From positions 32,886-96,885 of the forward strand of contig NZ_JAKRRY010000022.1 in assembly GCF_026191675.1 (NCBI RefSeq): a stretch of DNA of 64,000 nucleotides, given 5' to 3'. Positions within the stretch are counted from its first letter, which is position 1; each line of letters begins with the position of its first letter. The notes under the pieces are model-generated. The model saw nothing but the letters and a program-made list of their open reading frames with translations. It was not told the origin of the DNA and searched no databases. The translations under genes were made by a program, and so were the position numbers. This DNA comes from Vibrio qingdaonensis. GTDB lineage: Bacteria; Pseudomonadota; Gammaproteobacteria; Enterobacterales; Vibrionaceae. Shown here one piece after another: positions 56,007 through 64,000 of this stretch.

Positions 56007-56825
56007 TTAAAAATAAAGACAAAGCGAATCGTAAATTCCTGACTCATCATGGTGGGTTGTCACAATATTGGCGATTTCTTTGACTTCTAACGGGCTATTT
56101 CCCATTGCAATTCCCAATCCAGCACTGACCAATAACTCTATGTCATTGCTGTAATTCCCAAAGGCAACCGTATCAACTACATCATAGGACTTAGCTTGTA
56201 ATAACTGGCTCAAGGCCTGCGCTTTATTCGTGCCAAGGGTTGTAATGTCCGCCATCGTTTGGCTCGATTGAGTGAAATTCAATTCATGGTCATCGCAATA
56301 CGTTTGTAATGCTTTAAGTACCGCAAGGTCTTTTGTTTCAACCACGGCTTTATAGATGGTCAATGATTGCGCGAATGAGACGAACTGCTCTTCGTGCACC
56401 TGCTGATAGGTAGGTACACCATTTGGTTCGCGCGTTCTCTCCCACTCAGACATTTGTTGAAAGCTGGGCGCCGCTTGATATAAGTAAATGTGCTTAGGGC
56501 TGATGATCCTCACGGCAACATCCAGCGGTTTACAGAACGTAAGTAACGCACTAAGGCTATTTCTATCTAATGGGCGGCCATGAATAATGTCCTTGGACTT
56601 TGCGTCAAAGCAATACGCCCCATTACAGCAAATTAATGGCGTCTCTAACCCGAGTTCATTAGCATAAGGCAACATCAGTTGATGGGGTCGACCACTTGCA
56701 AGATAAATATCAACCTTCGTTGATTGTAAATTTTGGATAACGGCTTTATTTTCGGTCAGAATCTGATGGCGGCTATTAAGTAGTGTTCCATCTAGGTCGA
56801 ACACAACAGACTGATAGTTGTACAT
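56007..56825 (-). CDS. Cof-type HAD phosphatase
   Basis: 272 residues. The nucleophile Asp10 and Asp12 are in DLDGTLL, Thr/Ser in YLASGRP, a Lys in the GTNKAQALSQL segment and the Asp pair in FGNYSNDIELL. The cap is type IIB. Relatives dephosphorylate sugar phosphates or pyridoxal phosphate; the substrate is not clear. AGGGAAAG precedes the ATG. Divergent from the PTS permease gene, which fits a sugar-phosphate role. Confidence 0.88.
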   Translation of the reverse strand: MYNYQSVVFDLDGTLLNSRHQILTENKAVIQNLQSTKVDIYLASGRPHQLMLPYANELGLETPLICCNGAYCFDAKSKDIIHGRPLDRNSLSALLTFCKPLDVAVRIISPKHIYLYQAAPSFQQMSEWERTREPNGVPTYQQVHEEQFVSFAQSLTIYKAVVETKDLAVLKALQTYCDDHELNFTQSSQTMADITTLGTNKAQALSQLLQAKSYDVVDTVAFGNYSNDIELLVSAGLGIAMGNSPLEVKEIANIVTTHHDESGIYDSLCLYF

Positions 56826-57022
56826 AGCGCTTTCCCTATAATTACGACCACACGATTATATTTGGTCCATTTTAGAGTGGGTATGACTGCGATCATAAGC
56901 TAAACATTGCTAGCAATAAGTGCGATATTGTCGGCTAATTCTGATTACAAGAAACTCAATAAAGCGCGCAAAGTCACATCTTTGATTGGTTAGCCCCTCA
57001 CTTATGACGGCTGTCATATCGG

Positions 57023-57043
57023 TAATTTTTCACTTTGAAATAC
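57023..57043 (+). promoter_or_regulatory. Weak NagC/Mlc-like operator
   Basis: TAATTTTTCACTTTGAAATAC has the TTATTT...AAATAA outline of NagC/Mlc operators but only partial arm symmetry. It lies 100 bp before the PTS permease start. The 317-bp divergent gap (56826-57142) also has a CRP half-site (TGTGA, reverse, near 56975) and no gene. Confidence 0.3.
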
Positions 57044-57142
57044 TACGTAACAACCAAGACCTATAACTAGAAAATATTGCGTAGAAAGACATTATTTTAA
57101 TGTCAGGACTTTATCGAATAATGAATGGAACTGGAGGTTCTT

Positions 57143-58585
57143 ATGAAACAAATACTCTCCGGCATACTCAATCAGCTACAGCGAGTTGGGGCATCATTGA
57201 TGCTGCCAATAGCCGTACTGCCCGTTGCCGCATTACTACTGCGATTTGGATCGCCGGATTTACTCGATCTTCCTTTTGTGAAAGCTTCGGGGGGCGCCAT
57301 CTTTGGCGGACTACCTATGCTGTTTGCGGTTGGAATTGCGGTTGGTTTAGCAAAAGATCATAACGGTACCGCTGGGGTCGCTGGCGTTATCGCACACCTT
57401 ATTATTTTAGAAGGTGCGAAAACCATCACACCCGATCTAAAAATGGGTGTGTTGTCAGGGATTATCGCAGGCCTCATGGCGGGTTATCTTTATAACAACT
57501 TTAAAGACACCAAACTGCCTGATTGGCTTGGCTTCTTTGGTGGTAAGCGATTTGTACCGATCGTAACGGCATTATGCTCAATCGTCATGGCGTTCATTGT
57601 CGGTCACGGTTTCCCTGCTATTGGCGCAATGATCAACAACTTTGGTATGTGGATGATTGAAAGTGGCGAACCTGGACTGTTTGTTTACGGTGCAATGAAC
57701 CGTCTTCTTATCCCGTTTGGCTTGCATCATATCCTCAATAGTATTGTTCGCTTTATGTTTGGTTCGTATACCGATCCATCAGGGACTGAAATCATTGGCG
57801 ATCAATTGCGCTTCTTTGCTGGTGACCCAGAAGCTGGCGCATTCATGACAGGTTGCTACGTCGTGATGATGTTTGGTCTACCTGCGGTTTGTTTAGCCTT
57901 TTACACTACAGCGAAAAAAGAGCGTCGCAAAGCACTTGTCGGCATGCTGGTCTCTATTTCACTGACCAGTTTCCTAACTGGTATTACGGAACCCATTGAA
58001 TTCCTATTCATGTTCACCGCACCGATTTTGTTTGCGCTGCACGCTATCTTAATGGGCATGTCCTATGTCATTTCAGACCTATTGAACATCAAACATGGAT
58101 TCGGTTTCTCCGGAGGCTTCATAGACTATGTGCTCAACTGGAACCTTGCTACGAACCCTATTCGTATCATCCCATTAGGATTAGCATACTTCGCCATTTA
58201 CTTCGTCACCTTTACGGCTGCAATCAAGTACTTCAACTTAAAAACGCCAGGACGTGAAGATGAAGAAGAAGCCGTTGAATCGGCAAAAACGACCACCAAC
58301 AATGACGAACTGGCAGGCGCATACTACGCCGCTGCTGGAGGCTACACCAACATTCAAAACATCAACTGCTGTATGACACGCTTGCGTCTTACGCTAGAAA
58401 ATAGTGACCTTGTGGATGACGCCGCGTGCAAACGCCTTGGGGCTGCGGGTGTCATTCGCCCTACGCCAACCACTGTACAAATCATTGTTGGCACATCAGC
58501 AGAAATGATCGCGGAAGATATGAGAGCAAAACATCTTCAAGAAGCGGAAAAAGAGGCAGAGAGCTTGAACAAAGCGGCCACTTAA
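57143..58585 (+). CDS. PTS permease IICB (NagE/glucose-family)
   Basis: 480 residues. The IIC domain (about ten membrane helices, LPIAVLPVAALLLRFG and GITEPIEFLFMF) is followed by a charged linker and a IIB domain with the phosphorylated Cys in NCCMTRLRL. IIC resembles N-acetylglucosamine-specific NagE more than PtsG. No IIA is attached, so a separate IIA such as Crr must supply phosphate. An upstream ATG at 57125 extends the frame by six residues; GGAGG five bases before 57143 decides the start. Confidence 0.9.
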   Translation: MKQILSGILNQLQRVGASLMLPIAVLPVAALLLRFGSPDLLDLPFVKASGGAIFGGLPMLFAVGIAVGLAKDHNGTAGVAGVIAHLIILEGAKTITPDLKMGVLSGIIAGLMAGYLYNNFKDTKLPDWLGFFGGKRFVPIVTALCSIVMAFIVGHGFPAIGAMINNFGMWMIESGEPGLFVYGAMNRLLIPFGLHHILNSIVRFMFGSYTDPSGTEIIGDQLRFFAGDPEAGAFMTGCYVVMMFGLPAVCLAFYTTAKKERRKALVGMLVSISLTSFLTGITEPIEFLFMFTAPILFALHAILMGMSYVISDLLNIKHGFGFSGGFIDYVLNWNLATNPIRIIPLGLAYFAIYFVTFTAAIKYFNLKTPGREDEEEAVESAKTTTNNDELAGAYYAAAGGYTNIQNINCCMTRLRLTLENSDLVDDAACKRLGAAGVIRPTPTTVQIIVGTSAEMIAEDMRAKHLQEAEKEAESLNKAAT

Positions 58586-58613
58586 GTGTCAGCTCAAAGT
58601 AGATAGCTGCACC

Positions 58614-58638
58614 AAAGCCTCCTCTAGGAGGCTTTTTT
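58614..58638 (+). terminator. Terminator after the PTS permease
   Basis: AAAGCCTCC and GGAGGCTTT pair around TCTA with a six-base T run. The 268 bp from here to the next gene hold no other feature I can name. Confidence 0.92.
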
Positions 58639-58906
58639 CTACACGCCATTTTTTGATTACGATGGTGACACTTTGATTACACAATGCTGCCTTTCGCACA
58701 TCACCATTCTTTAACGCCTTCTGTGTAACATCGAACCCTCTTTCAATCACTGGTTCCTTCCAGTTAGCAACGTATTCGTAATCTCGTTAACCCTAGGATC
58801 AACCTATCAGTATACTAAGGGAAAAGATGGGAACCGACACAGACAGCACACCAATAATATGTAAACATCAACCCTGTAAACCATAAGGAATAATAGGAGC
58901 ACGTAA

Positions 58907-59518
58907 ATGGATTTTGATTTGGTTTCTTGCGAGTTTCGAAAAGTCACATTTTCTAAGGGTGAAGACATTTATCTTCAACATGACAACGCCGACTGCTTCT
59001 ATTTCATCGACAACGGCTTGATCGCGCTAAATCGACTATTGCTTAACGGCAAAGAAGTCCTCAGCCGAGTCTACTCATGTGAACAGTATTTTGGTTACCG
59101 TACGCTTCTTTCCGGTCAAACCTACCACGTCGGTGCGAAAGCATTAACGGATGTCACCCTGACGAAAATTCACATCGTCAATCTTGATGCCTTTTTTCAA
59201 AACAATATCAACTTCATCCGTTTTCTAATGAGCGAAATGGCAACCGAGCTGCGCCATGCCGAAATTCGTTTGTCAAAAATGCCGAGTCACAGCGTAGAAC
59301 TCAGGGTCATCGACAGTATGATCGATCTGGTCAAAGTCGACGCTACGTACAATTGGACATACCGAGAAATTGCGTCTCACTGTGGTTGCTCGACAGAAAC
59401 CGTTATTCGTGTGAGTAAAAAATTGAAAACCAGCCATCTTATGGAAGGTAAAAACACCCAAAAATCTTTTGATATTGAAAAGCTGTATCACGAAAGAATG
59501 CGCCTTGCCATGCTATAA
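58907..59518 (+). CDS. Crp/Fnr-family regulator
   Basis: 203 residues. The N-terminal cyclic-nucleotide-binding beta roll (about 10-110) lacks the Arg-Ser pair and Glu that hold cAMP in CRP (GYRTLLSGQTYHV in their place), and there is no FNR-type Cys cluster. The C-terminal helix-turn-helix reads YREIASHCGCSTETVIRVSKKL. The signal is unknown. AGGAGC precedes the ATG. It stands 320 bp after the PTS gene and may not belong to it. Confidence 0.85.
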   Translation: MDFDLVSCEFRKVTFSKGEDIYLQHDNADCFYFIDNGLIALNRLLLNGKEVLSRVYSCEQYFGYRTLLSGQTYHVGAKALTDVTLTKIHIVNLDAFFQNNINFIRFLMSEMATELRHAEIRLSKMPSHSVELRVIDSMIDLVKVDATYNWTYREIASHCGCSTETVIRVSKKLKTSHLMEGKNTQKSFDIEKLYHERMRLAML

Positions 59519-59672
59519 ACTGCACGGGCTTATAAAGATCTAACTTTCTCCTACAACGCAATTAGCTTTATAAAAATCCATCAATTATTTCGTATTTTTG
59601 GAGTGACCGCACGGCGGTCATTTCAGATTATGTTACGATGCGCCTACGAATTTCTTCTGGGTTGATAACAAC

Positions 59673-60095
59673 TTGAACAACAAAGTAAAGTTTTTATTTA
59701 TCGCGCTTGCACTCGGTGCGGGTTTTCTTCTGCCTAATTTACTCAATAAAGCTAAGACCATGCACGTCGATTTAAGTGAATACTGCATGCTATCAACCAA
59801 GCTTTGTGAGCAGGATGGCGTCAAAATTCAACTCAATAAAGACCGTGCTCATCCATTAATGCCCGTGGAGATACAAGTGTTCTGGCCCAATGCTGAAGCC
59901 GAGCAGCTACTGGTGTCTTTACAAGGTAAAGAGATGGATATGGGTGTGGTAAAATACCAACTCGATATGATCAAACCGAATGTTTATCAAGGTGAAATCA
60001 TTCTCCCAGTCTGTACTGAAGATAGCATGACATGGTATGGCACTATCGCCGAAGGTGAGAATTCAGTACAAGCGGCAGTAAGGATGACACGATGA
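59673..60095 (+). CDS. YtkA-like periplasmic anchor protein of the copper cluster
   Basis: 140 residues, starting at TTG; there is no usable ATG before the membrane helix. One N-terminal helix (KFLFIALALGAGFLLPNLL) then an extracytoplasmic domain with Cys and Met residues (KEMDMGVVKY, LPVCTEDSMTWYG) that fit an IgG-like YtkA or CcoH/FixH fold. Its last codons overlap the SCO start (ATGA), so the three genes are translationally linked. Likely copper handling or oxidase assembly; not certain. Confidence 0.68.
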   Translation: MNNKVKFLFIALALGAGFLLPNLLNKAKTMHVDLSEYCMLSTKLCEQDGVKIQLNKDRAHPLMPVEIQVFWPNAEAEQLLVSLQGKEMDMGVVKYQLDMIKPNVYQGEIILPVCTEDSMTWYGTIAEGENSVQAAVRMTR

Positions 60096-60703
60096 AAAAA
60101 AAATGGTTACTGCTACTGATTGGTGCTTTTGCTGTCGGTATCGCAACGAATATCACCCTACAACATAAAAAAGACTCCGACCAGCAAGCCGACGCTAAAC
60201 GTCAGATAGAGGAAACATCAAGTGCGGTGTTGTTTGGCGAAAATGATAACCCTATCGCTATCTTTGACCAACAAGATTCCCGAACCCGTATCGTCTATTT
60301 CGGCTTTACACGTTGCCCTGATGTTTGTCCAACGTCACTGGCGATGCTGGCTGGTGCGCTCAATCAGATTGATGAATCAAGTAAAACAACCATTCGTCCT
60401 CTATTTATCTCTCTCGATCCTGAACGCGACGCTGCCGCAGCATCAGCGGAATATGCCCACTATTTTCACCCAATGATCGAAGGTTTGTCCGCACCGCTTG
60501 ATGTAACTACCCCACTGGCCCATCGCTATGGCGTGATATTTCGTAAAACCGAACTAGAGGGATCCAAACTTGGTTATACCCTCGACCATAGCTCTTACTT
60601 CTATTTTCTTAAACCCGATGGCACATTGATTGAGAAGGTGCCTCACACCCTAACTCCAGCTCCTATTATTGAGGCGATCAAGCGACTGAATAATCAGGGA
60701 TAG
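60092..60703 (+). CDS. SCO1/SenC copper chaperone
   Basis: 203 residues with an N-terminal membrane anchor. The thioredoxin-fold copper site is Cys75 and Cys79 in RCPDVCPTS, with the His of LDHSSYFYF. SCO proteins deliver copper or manage thiols at the CuA site of cytochrome oxidase. It overlaps the upstream gene by four bases and precedes a PCu(A)C gene by 29 bp. Confidence 0.93.
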   Translation: MKKKWLLLLIGAFAVGIATNITLQHKKDSDQQADAKRQIEETSSAVLFGENDNPIAIFDQQDSRTRIVYFGFTRCPDVCPTSLAMLAGALNQIDESSKTTIRPLFISLDPERDAAAASAEYAHYFHPMIEGLSAPLDVTTPLAHRYGVIFRKTELEGSKLGYTLDHSSYFYFLKPDGTLIEKVPHTLTPAPIIEAIKRLNNQG

Positions 60704-60732
60704 ATACCACGACAACAAGAATCGGAATCCAC

Positions 60733-61191
60733 ATGAAGCTCAACAAAACACTCTTATCTCTTCTTGCACTTGCACCATTATCATTTGCCAATGCGGCCAT
60801 TGATGTTCACGATGCCTACGCGCGCGCGACTGCGCCGAATGCAACGACCAGTGCGGTATTTGCCACCATTGAAAACACCAGTGATAATGTTAGAACCCTA
60901 GTCAAAGCACACTCGCAAGCCGCTGCTGTGGTCGAGCTTCATGATGTAGTAATGGATGGTGAGGTGATGCAAATGCGCCAAGTCCAGAACATTGAGATCC
61001 CAGCGAACGGTCATGTCATGTTAAAGCCTGGCAGCCTGCACATCATGCTACTGGATATCAATGAGCCGTTAAAAGAAACCCAAACGATTGATGTCGAACT
61101 AACGTTTGCCAATGGTGAAGTACAAGTGGTTACCGTGCCAGTGAAAAAAGTCATGTCAGGCATGAGTAAAATGAACCACGATCACCATTAA
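60733..61191 (+). CDS. PCu(A)C periplasmic copper chaperone
   Basis: 152 residues with a signal peptide ending SFANA. The copper motif H-M-x10-M-x21-H-x-M is seen as ELHDVVMDGEVMQM, then MLKPGSLHIML. The C-terminal MNHDHH is an extra His-rich tail. With the SCO protein it donates copper to CuA of cytochrome oxidase. Terminator follows. Confidence 0.92.
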   Translation: MKLNKTLLSLLALAPLSFANAAIDVHDAYARATAPNATTSAVFATIENTSDNVRTLVKAHSQAAAVVELHDVVMDGEVMQMRQVQNIEIPANGHVMLKPGSLHIMLLDINEPLKETQTIDVELTFANGEVQVVTVPVKKVMSGMSKMNHDHH

Positions 61192-61210
61192 AATAACCCA
61201 TTATTTCTAA

Positions 61211-61244
61211 GATTACTGACACTTAGCGTTAGTAATCGCTAAGT
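61211..61244 (+). other. Two mutually exclusive hairpins after the PCu(A)C gene
   Basis: GATTACT (61211-61217) can pair with AGTAATC (61231-61237), or ACTTAGCG (61221-61228) with CGCTAAGT (61237-61244). The pairings share bases, so only one can form. The terminator at 61256 follows. Confidence 0.5.
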
Positions 61245-61255
61245 ATCAAATAATG

Positions 61256-61282
61256 AAAAAGCGCATCATCGATGCGCTTTTT
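61256..61282. terminator. Bidirectional terminator
   Basis: AAAAAGCGCATC pairs with GATGCGCTTTTT around a three-base loop between the converging copper and dpaL operons. Confidence 0.92.
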
Positions 61283-61307
61283 CATTGCTAAGATAGCCCG
61301 CCATAAC

Positions 61308-62480
61308 CTACGATGCGGCGTACTCACCGTCCCATACGATACGACGGTAACGATCTGGATTGGTGTCCCCTTCGGTACTAAACAGCAAAACCACTGACTC
61401 TGCATTTAGACCCACTTGCTCATCCAAACCCTGCGTATGCAGTTCACGTAATGCACCTAACGTGATCGCCCCTGACTCGCCACTGATGATCTTCGGATCA
61501 TCACTCAGTGGGTTACCCAAAATGCGCATACCATTCGCGGACACACTGTCCTCTACCGAGACAAAATAACGGCTGCAATCACGCAGGATAGGCCACGTCA
61601 CCGGGTTCGGCTCACCACACGCAAGCCCTGCCATAATGGAGTTCAAATCACCGCTCACGTTCACCATATCGCCTTCTGCGCTGGTGCCGGAGCGATAAAT
61701 ACAATCCGCAGCCGCAGGCTCTGCAATAATAGTATCAAAGGTATCGGCGCCTAACTTATCCGCTAAATAGCCCAAAACGCCACCTGCCATTGCGCCAACA
61801 CCCGCTTGTAATACCACATGCGTCGGCATACCAAATTCAAGTGCCGCCGTTTGCTCAATCGCTTCATCCGCCATGGTCATGTAGCCTTGAGAAATCCACG
61901 TTGGGATTTCTTCATACCCTTCCCACGCCGTATCTTGTACCAGCATCCAATCATTTGCTTGCGCAGTTTCATTGGCAAGGCGCACGGTATCATCATAATT
62001 GACGTCGGTTACAATGCACTCCGCCCCTAAACCTTTAATGCGATCAACACTGGCTTGTGCCGAGCCTTTTGGCATGTACACCACTGCATTTTGACCCATT
62101 TCACGCGCTGCCCACGCCACGCCAGTGCCGTGGTTTCCTGCGGTCGCCGTCGCAAACGTTAATGGTGCCTCAAGCTTTGATGACACGGTTTTTAAGTCGA
62201 TGTCAGCAATATCCACATTCAAATGTTTCGCTAATTGACGACCTAATGCGTAGGAGCCACCCAACACTTTAAACGCGTTAAGACCAAAACGCTTGGACTC
62301 ATCTTTCACCAATACCGCTTTCACACCTAGCTGCTGCGCAAGGGCGGGTAAAGACACTAACGGTGTGGGTTTGTAACCTTCAATTTTTTGGTGAAACTGA
62401 CGCGCTTGACGCGCTTGGTCGGTTGAAAATAGTGGGCTGGCTTTTCCAGAATAAAATGCATTATTGGCTAGCTTGAGCAT
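61308..62480 (-). CDS. dpaL: Diaminopropionate ammonia-lyase
   Basis: 390 residues of the PLP-dependent fold II family (YgeX-like). The PLP Lys71 lies in FGLNAFKVLGG, and the phosphate-binding AGVGAMAGG and the substrate region TATAGNHGTGV are present. It splits 2,3-diaminopropionate to pyruvate and two ammonia. RidA, upstream in the same cluster, would clear the 2-aminoacrylate intermediate. The final gene of the cluster. Confidence 0.93.
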   Translation of the reverse strand: MLKLANNAFYSGKASPLFSTDQARQARQFHQKIEGYKPTPLVSLPALAQQLGVKAVLVKDESKRFGLNAFKVLGGSYALGRQLAKHLNVDIADIDLKTVSSKLEAPLTFATATAGNHGTGVAWAAREMGQNAVVYMPKGSAQASVDRIKGLGAECIVTDVNYDDTVRLANETAQANDWMLVQDTAWEGYEEIPTWISQGYMTMADEAIEQTAALEFGMPTHVVLQAGVGAMAGGVLGYLADKLGADTFDTIIAEPAAADCIYRSGTSAEGDMVNVSGDLNSIMAGLACGEPNPVTWPILRDCSRYFVSVEDSVSANGMRILGNPLSDDPKIISGESGAITLGALRELHTQGLDEQVGLNAESVVLLFSTEGDTNPDRYRRIVWDGEYAAS

Positions 62481-62512
62481 GGTGAATACCTAAAGAGAAC
62501 AGAGTGAAAAGA

Positions 62513-62573
62513 ACAAGCCACGCAATGAATGATCAGAGTATGAAGTGGTGGACGATAACTACCGGTGGCTTGT
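62513..62573 (-). other. Inverted repeat between ridA and dpaL
   Basis: ACAAGCCAC (62513-62521) pairs perfectly with GTGGCTTGT (62565-62573) around a 43-base spacer. It may be a leader structure in the intercistronic message; no T run follows. Confidence 0.5.
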
Positions 62574-62592
62574 GATAACAAAGAGCGACTAT

Positions 62593-62976
62593 TTATTTGA
62601 TATACGCGATCGCTTCAACTTCAACCAACGCGTCTTTCGGCAATCTTGCGGCTTCTACACAAGAGCGTGATGGTGCATTTTCAGTACCAAACACTTCCGT
62701 ATAGACCTCGTTGAATGCGACAAAGTTTTCCATATCCGATAGGAAACACGTGGTTTTCACTACGCTATCAATAGACGCGCCAGCCGCCTCCAATACGGCT
62801 TGTAAGTTAGACAGCGATTGGCGAGCTTGCTCGGTAATGCCCCCTTCAACAAAAGCCATCGTCGTTGGATCTAGCGGTAACTGACCGGACGTAAAAACCA
62901 GCTCTTTAAATGCCGTTCCTTGTGAATAAGGACCGATAGCGGCAGGTGCTGACTCTGTGTGTATGGTTGTTTTCAT
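62593..62976 (-). CDS. RidA-family enamine/imine deaminase
   Basis: 127 residues, the standard length. GPYSQGTAF and VFTSGQLPLDP at the N-terminus, and SRSCVEAARLPKDALVEVEAI with the key Arg at the C-terminus. RidA hydrolyses reactive 2-aminoacrylate, the intermediate released by PLP lyases such as DpaL. AAAGGT precedes the ATG. It follows the YheO-type regulator by 20 bp. Confidence 0.93.
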   Translation of the reverse strand: MKTTIHTESAPAAIGPYSQGTAFKELVFTSGQLPLDPTTMAFVEGGITEQARQSLSNLQAVLEAAGASIDSVVKTTCFLSDMENFVAFNEVYTEVFGTENAPSRSCVEAARLPKDALVEVEAIAYIK

Positions 62977-62996
62977 CTTATTGACCTTTATTGTGC

Positions 62997-63674
62997 TTAA
63001 GCTTTGAACTCACGAATGTATTTGTAAATAGCATGGCGAGTAATTCCAAGGCGGTCGGATACGAGTCCTGTTGCCTCTTTCAATTCAAAAATGCCGTTCT
63101 CAAATAAGAGTTTGGTAATCGTCTTATTGCGGCTTTTCAAGTTGACGGATGCATCACTTTCGACTTCTTGGATCGCATGTTCCAGAGCTTGTTCAATGAC
63201 GTCAGTCGCTGAAGCGCTAAAGTTTTCGTGTACGCCAACATGCGGCAAAGCGCTGTCGGGCATCAGAGTCTTCATGATTTCAGGGAACGGGTGAGACAGA
63301 TTCATGTTGATACAAAACAAGCCGATTGGCTTCCCACCCTCACCAGCAAGAACACATGTCGTTGATTTTAATAGAGAGCCATCTTTACTATTGGTAAAGT
63401 AGCATTTAGGGGTCACTTCACCCGTTCTCTCAAATGCGCTTAACATTCTAAGCCCCATATCGGTGATCGGCGATCCCACTTCACGCCCGGTATGGTGACC
63501 ATTGACAATCTTAACCACTGACTTTTCAAAACTCTCAAAGGAGTGAATCACCACTTCACAATGAGGCCCAATAAAATCAGCCATGGTATCGGCTAGGCGG
63601 AAATTGGAGGCTAAATATTCTCTATCTGAATCAGTAAATTCGACACTGAATGACTTATATGCTGCTGCGTTCAT
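62997..63674 (-). CDS. YheO/DauR-type transcriptional regulator
   Basis: 225 residues. An N-terminal YheO-type PAS-like domain (ADFIGPHCEVVIHSFESFEKSVVKI-type, with the NGHHTGREVGSPITD loop) precedes a C-terminal helix-turn-helix (EATGLVSDRLGITRHAIYKYI). DauR of Pseudomonas, in this family, controls D-arginine catabolism. It heads the ridA-dpaL cluster and probably senses a related amino acid. Confidence 0.88.
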   Translation of the reverse strand: MNAAAYKSFSVEFTDSDREYLASNFRLADTMADFIGPHCEVVIHSFESFEKSVVKIVNGHHTGREVGSPITDMGLRMLSAFERTGEVTPKCYFTNSKDGSLLKSTTCVLAGEGGKPIGLFCINMNLSHPFPEIMKTLMPDSALPHVGVHENFSASATDVIEQALEHAIQEVESDASVNLKSRNKTITKLLFENGIFELKEATGLVSDRLGITRHAIYKYIREFKA

Positions 63675-64000
63675 CTTAGACCACTACTGTTAACTTCAAC
63701 TCAAGACACATTGTCCCTTCCTATAGAAGTGATTGCAATAGCAAACTCAACTTTATGTAACTATATAACTACAAACGTTCATAGCCATCAACACAAAAGT
63801 TAACAATCCAGACCTAAAGTTTGTTATTTTTGACTAAAATCAAGTTTAAACACAAAATAACCCCAACTCCGTACACTAAAGTTAACCATAAGACTCAGGT
63901 CACATTATTTAACTTAAATATAAGTAATATGCTCAACATCAAATACATGAATCAAACAATATAGGATGAGCTTGCTCCACAGGCCCATACCAATAATAAA
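63675..64000. other. Upstream region at right edge
   Basis: AT-rich, no gene seen in 326 bp. It should contain the promoter of the regulator-ridA-dpaL cluster. I saw no clear operator. Confidence 0.4.

Overview
The window looks like chromosomal DNA of a marine gammaproteobacterium, most likely a Vibrio or close relative. The call rests on protein families: a maltoporin/MalM pair, NhaD, a DUF3080 lipoprotein, YidH/YidG, a NagE-type PTS permease, a YheO-type regulator and a CtlX-type hydrolase. No database was consulted. The density of transporters, catabolic enzymes and one-component regulators suggests an accessory-rich replicon such as a second chromosome (inference). I see no rRNA, tRNA, CRISPR array, prophage or insertion sequence.

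Layout. 1-3.8 kb: the start of an M23-peptidase-like gene, then a three-gene HlyD/ABC exporter. 3.9-6.2 kb: a KdgM-type porin and a Sel1-repeat protein. 6.4-11.1 kb: malM and lamB facing away from a GlgX-type debranching enzyme, with MalT-box-like and CRP-like sites between them. 11.3-19 kb: a degenerate GGDEF protein, a LysR regulator, a D15-type barrel, DUF2057, an SGNH esterase with an 8-bp tandem repeat at its stop codon, and a DASS-family symporter. 19.3-24.4 kb: a TetR/hydrolase pair with matching operators, an AEC carrier, and thiM-thiE followed by a nuclease-like protein. 24.4-36.3 kb: SPOR protein, NhaD, a lipoprotein, an Mpo1-like protein, a penicillin-acylase-like enzyme, LysR/isochorismatase, a MocR regulator facing a flavin-binding protein, a small membrane protein too short for routine ORF calling, an acyltransferase and a nitroreductase.

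36.4-45.2 kb is the most interesting region. One arm encodes a TetR regulator, a GPH sugar symporter and a cytoplasmic GH3 glycosidase. The divergent arm encodes a serine-type sulfatase with a signal peptide, its radical-SAM maturase and an outer-membrane porin. Three copies of one palindromic motif (core ACAC[G/A]TGT) lie before the two arms. I infer a TetR-controlled system for a sulfated glycoside: porin entry, periplasmic desulfation, symport, then cytosolic hydrolysis. The substrate cannot be read from sequence.

45-64 kb: a small secreted protein facing a second TetR, DUF3080, a cold-shock protein, LysR/SnoaL, catalase, CtlX, an ABC exporter, YidG/YidH, a HAD phosphatase, a PTS IICB permease, a Crp-family regulator, a copper-delivery trio (YtkA-like, SCO, PCuAC), and a diaminopropionate ammonia-lyase/RidA/YheO-type cluster at the right edge.
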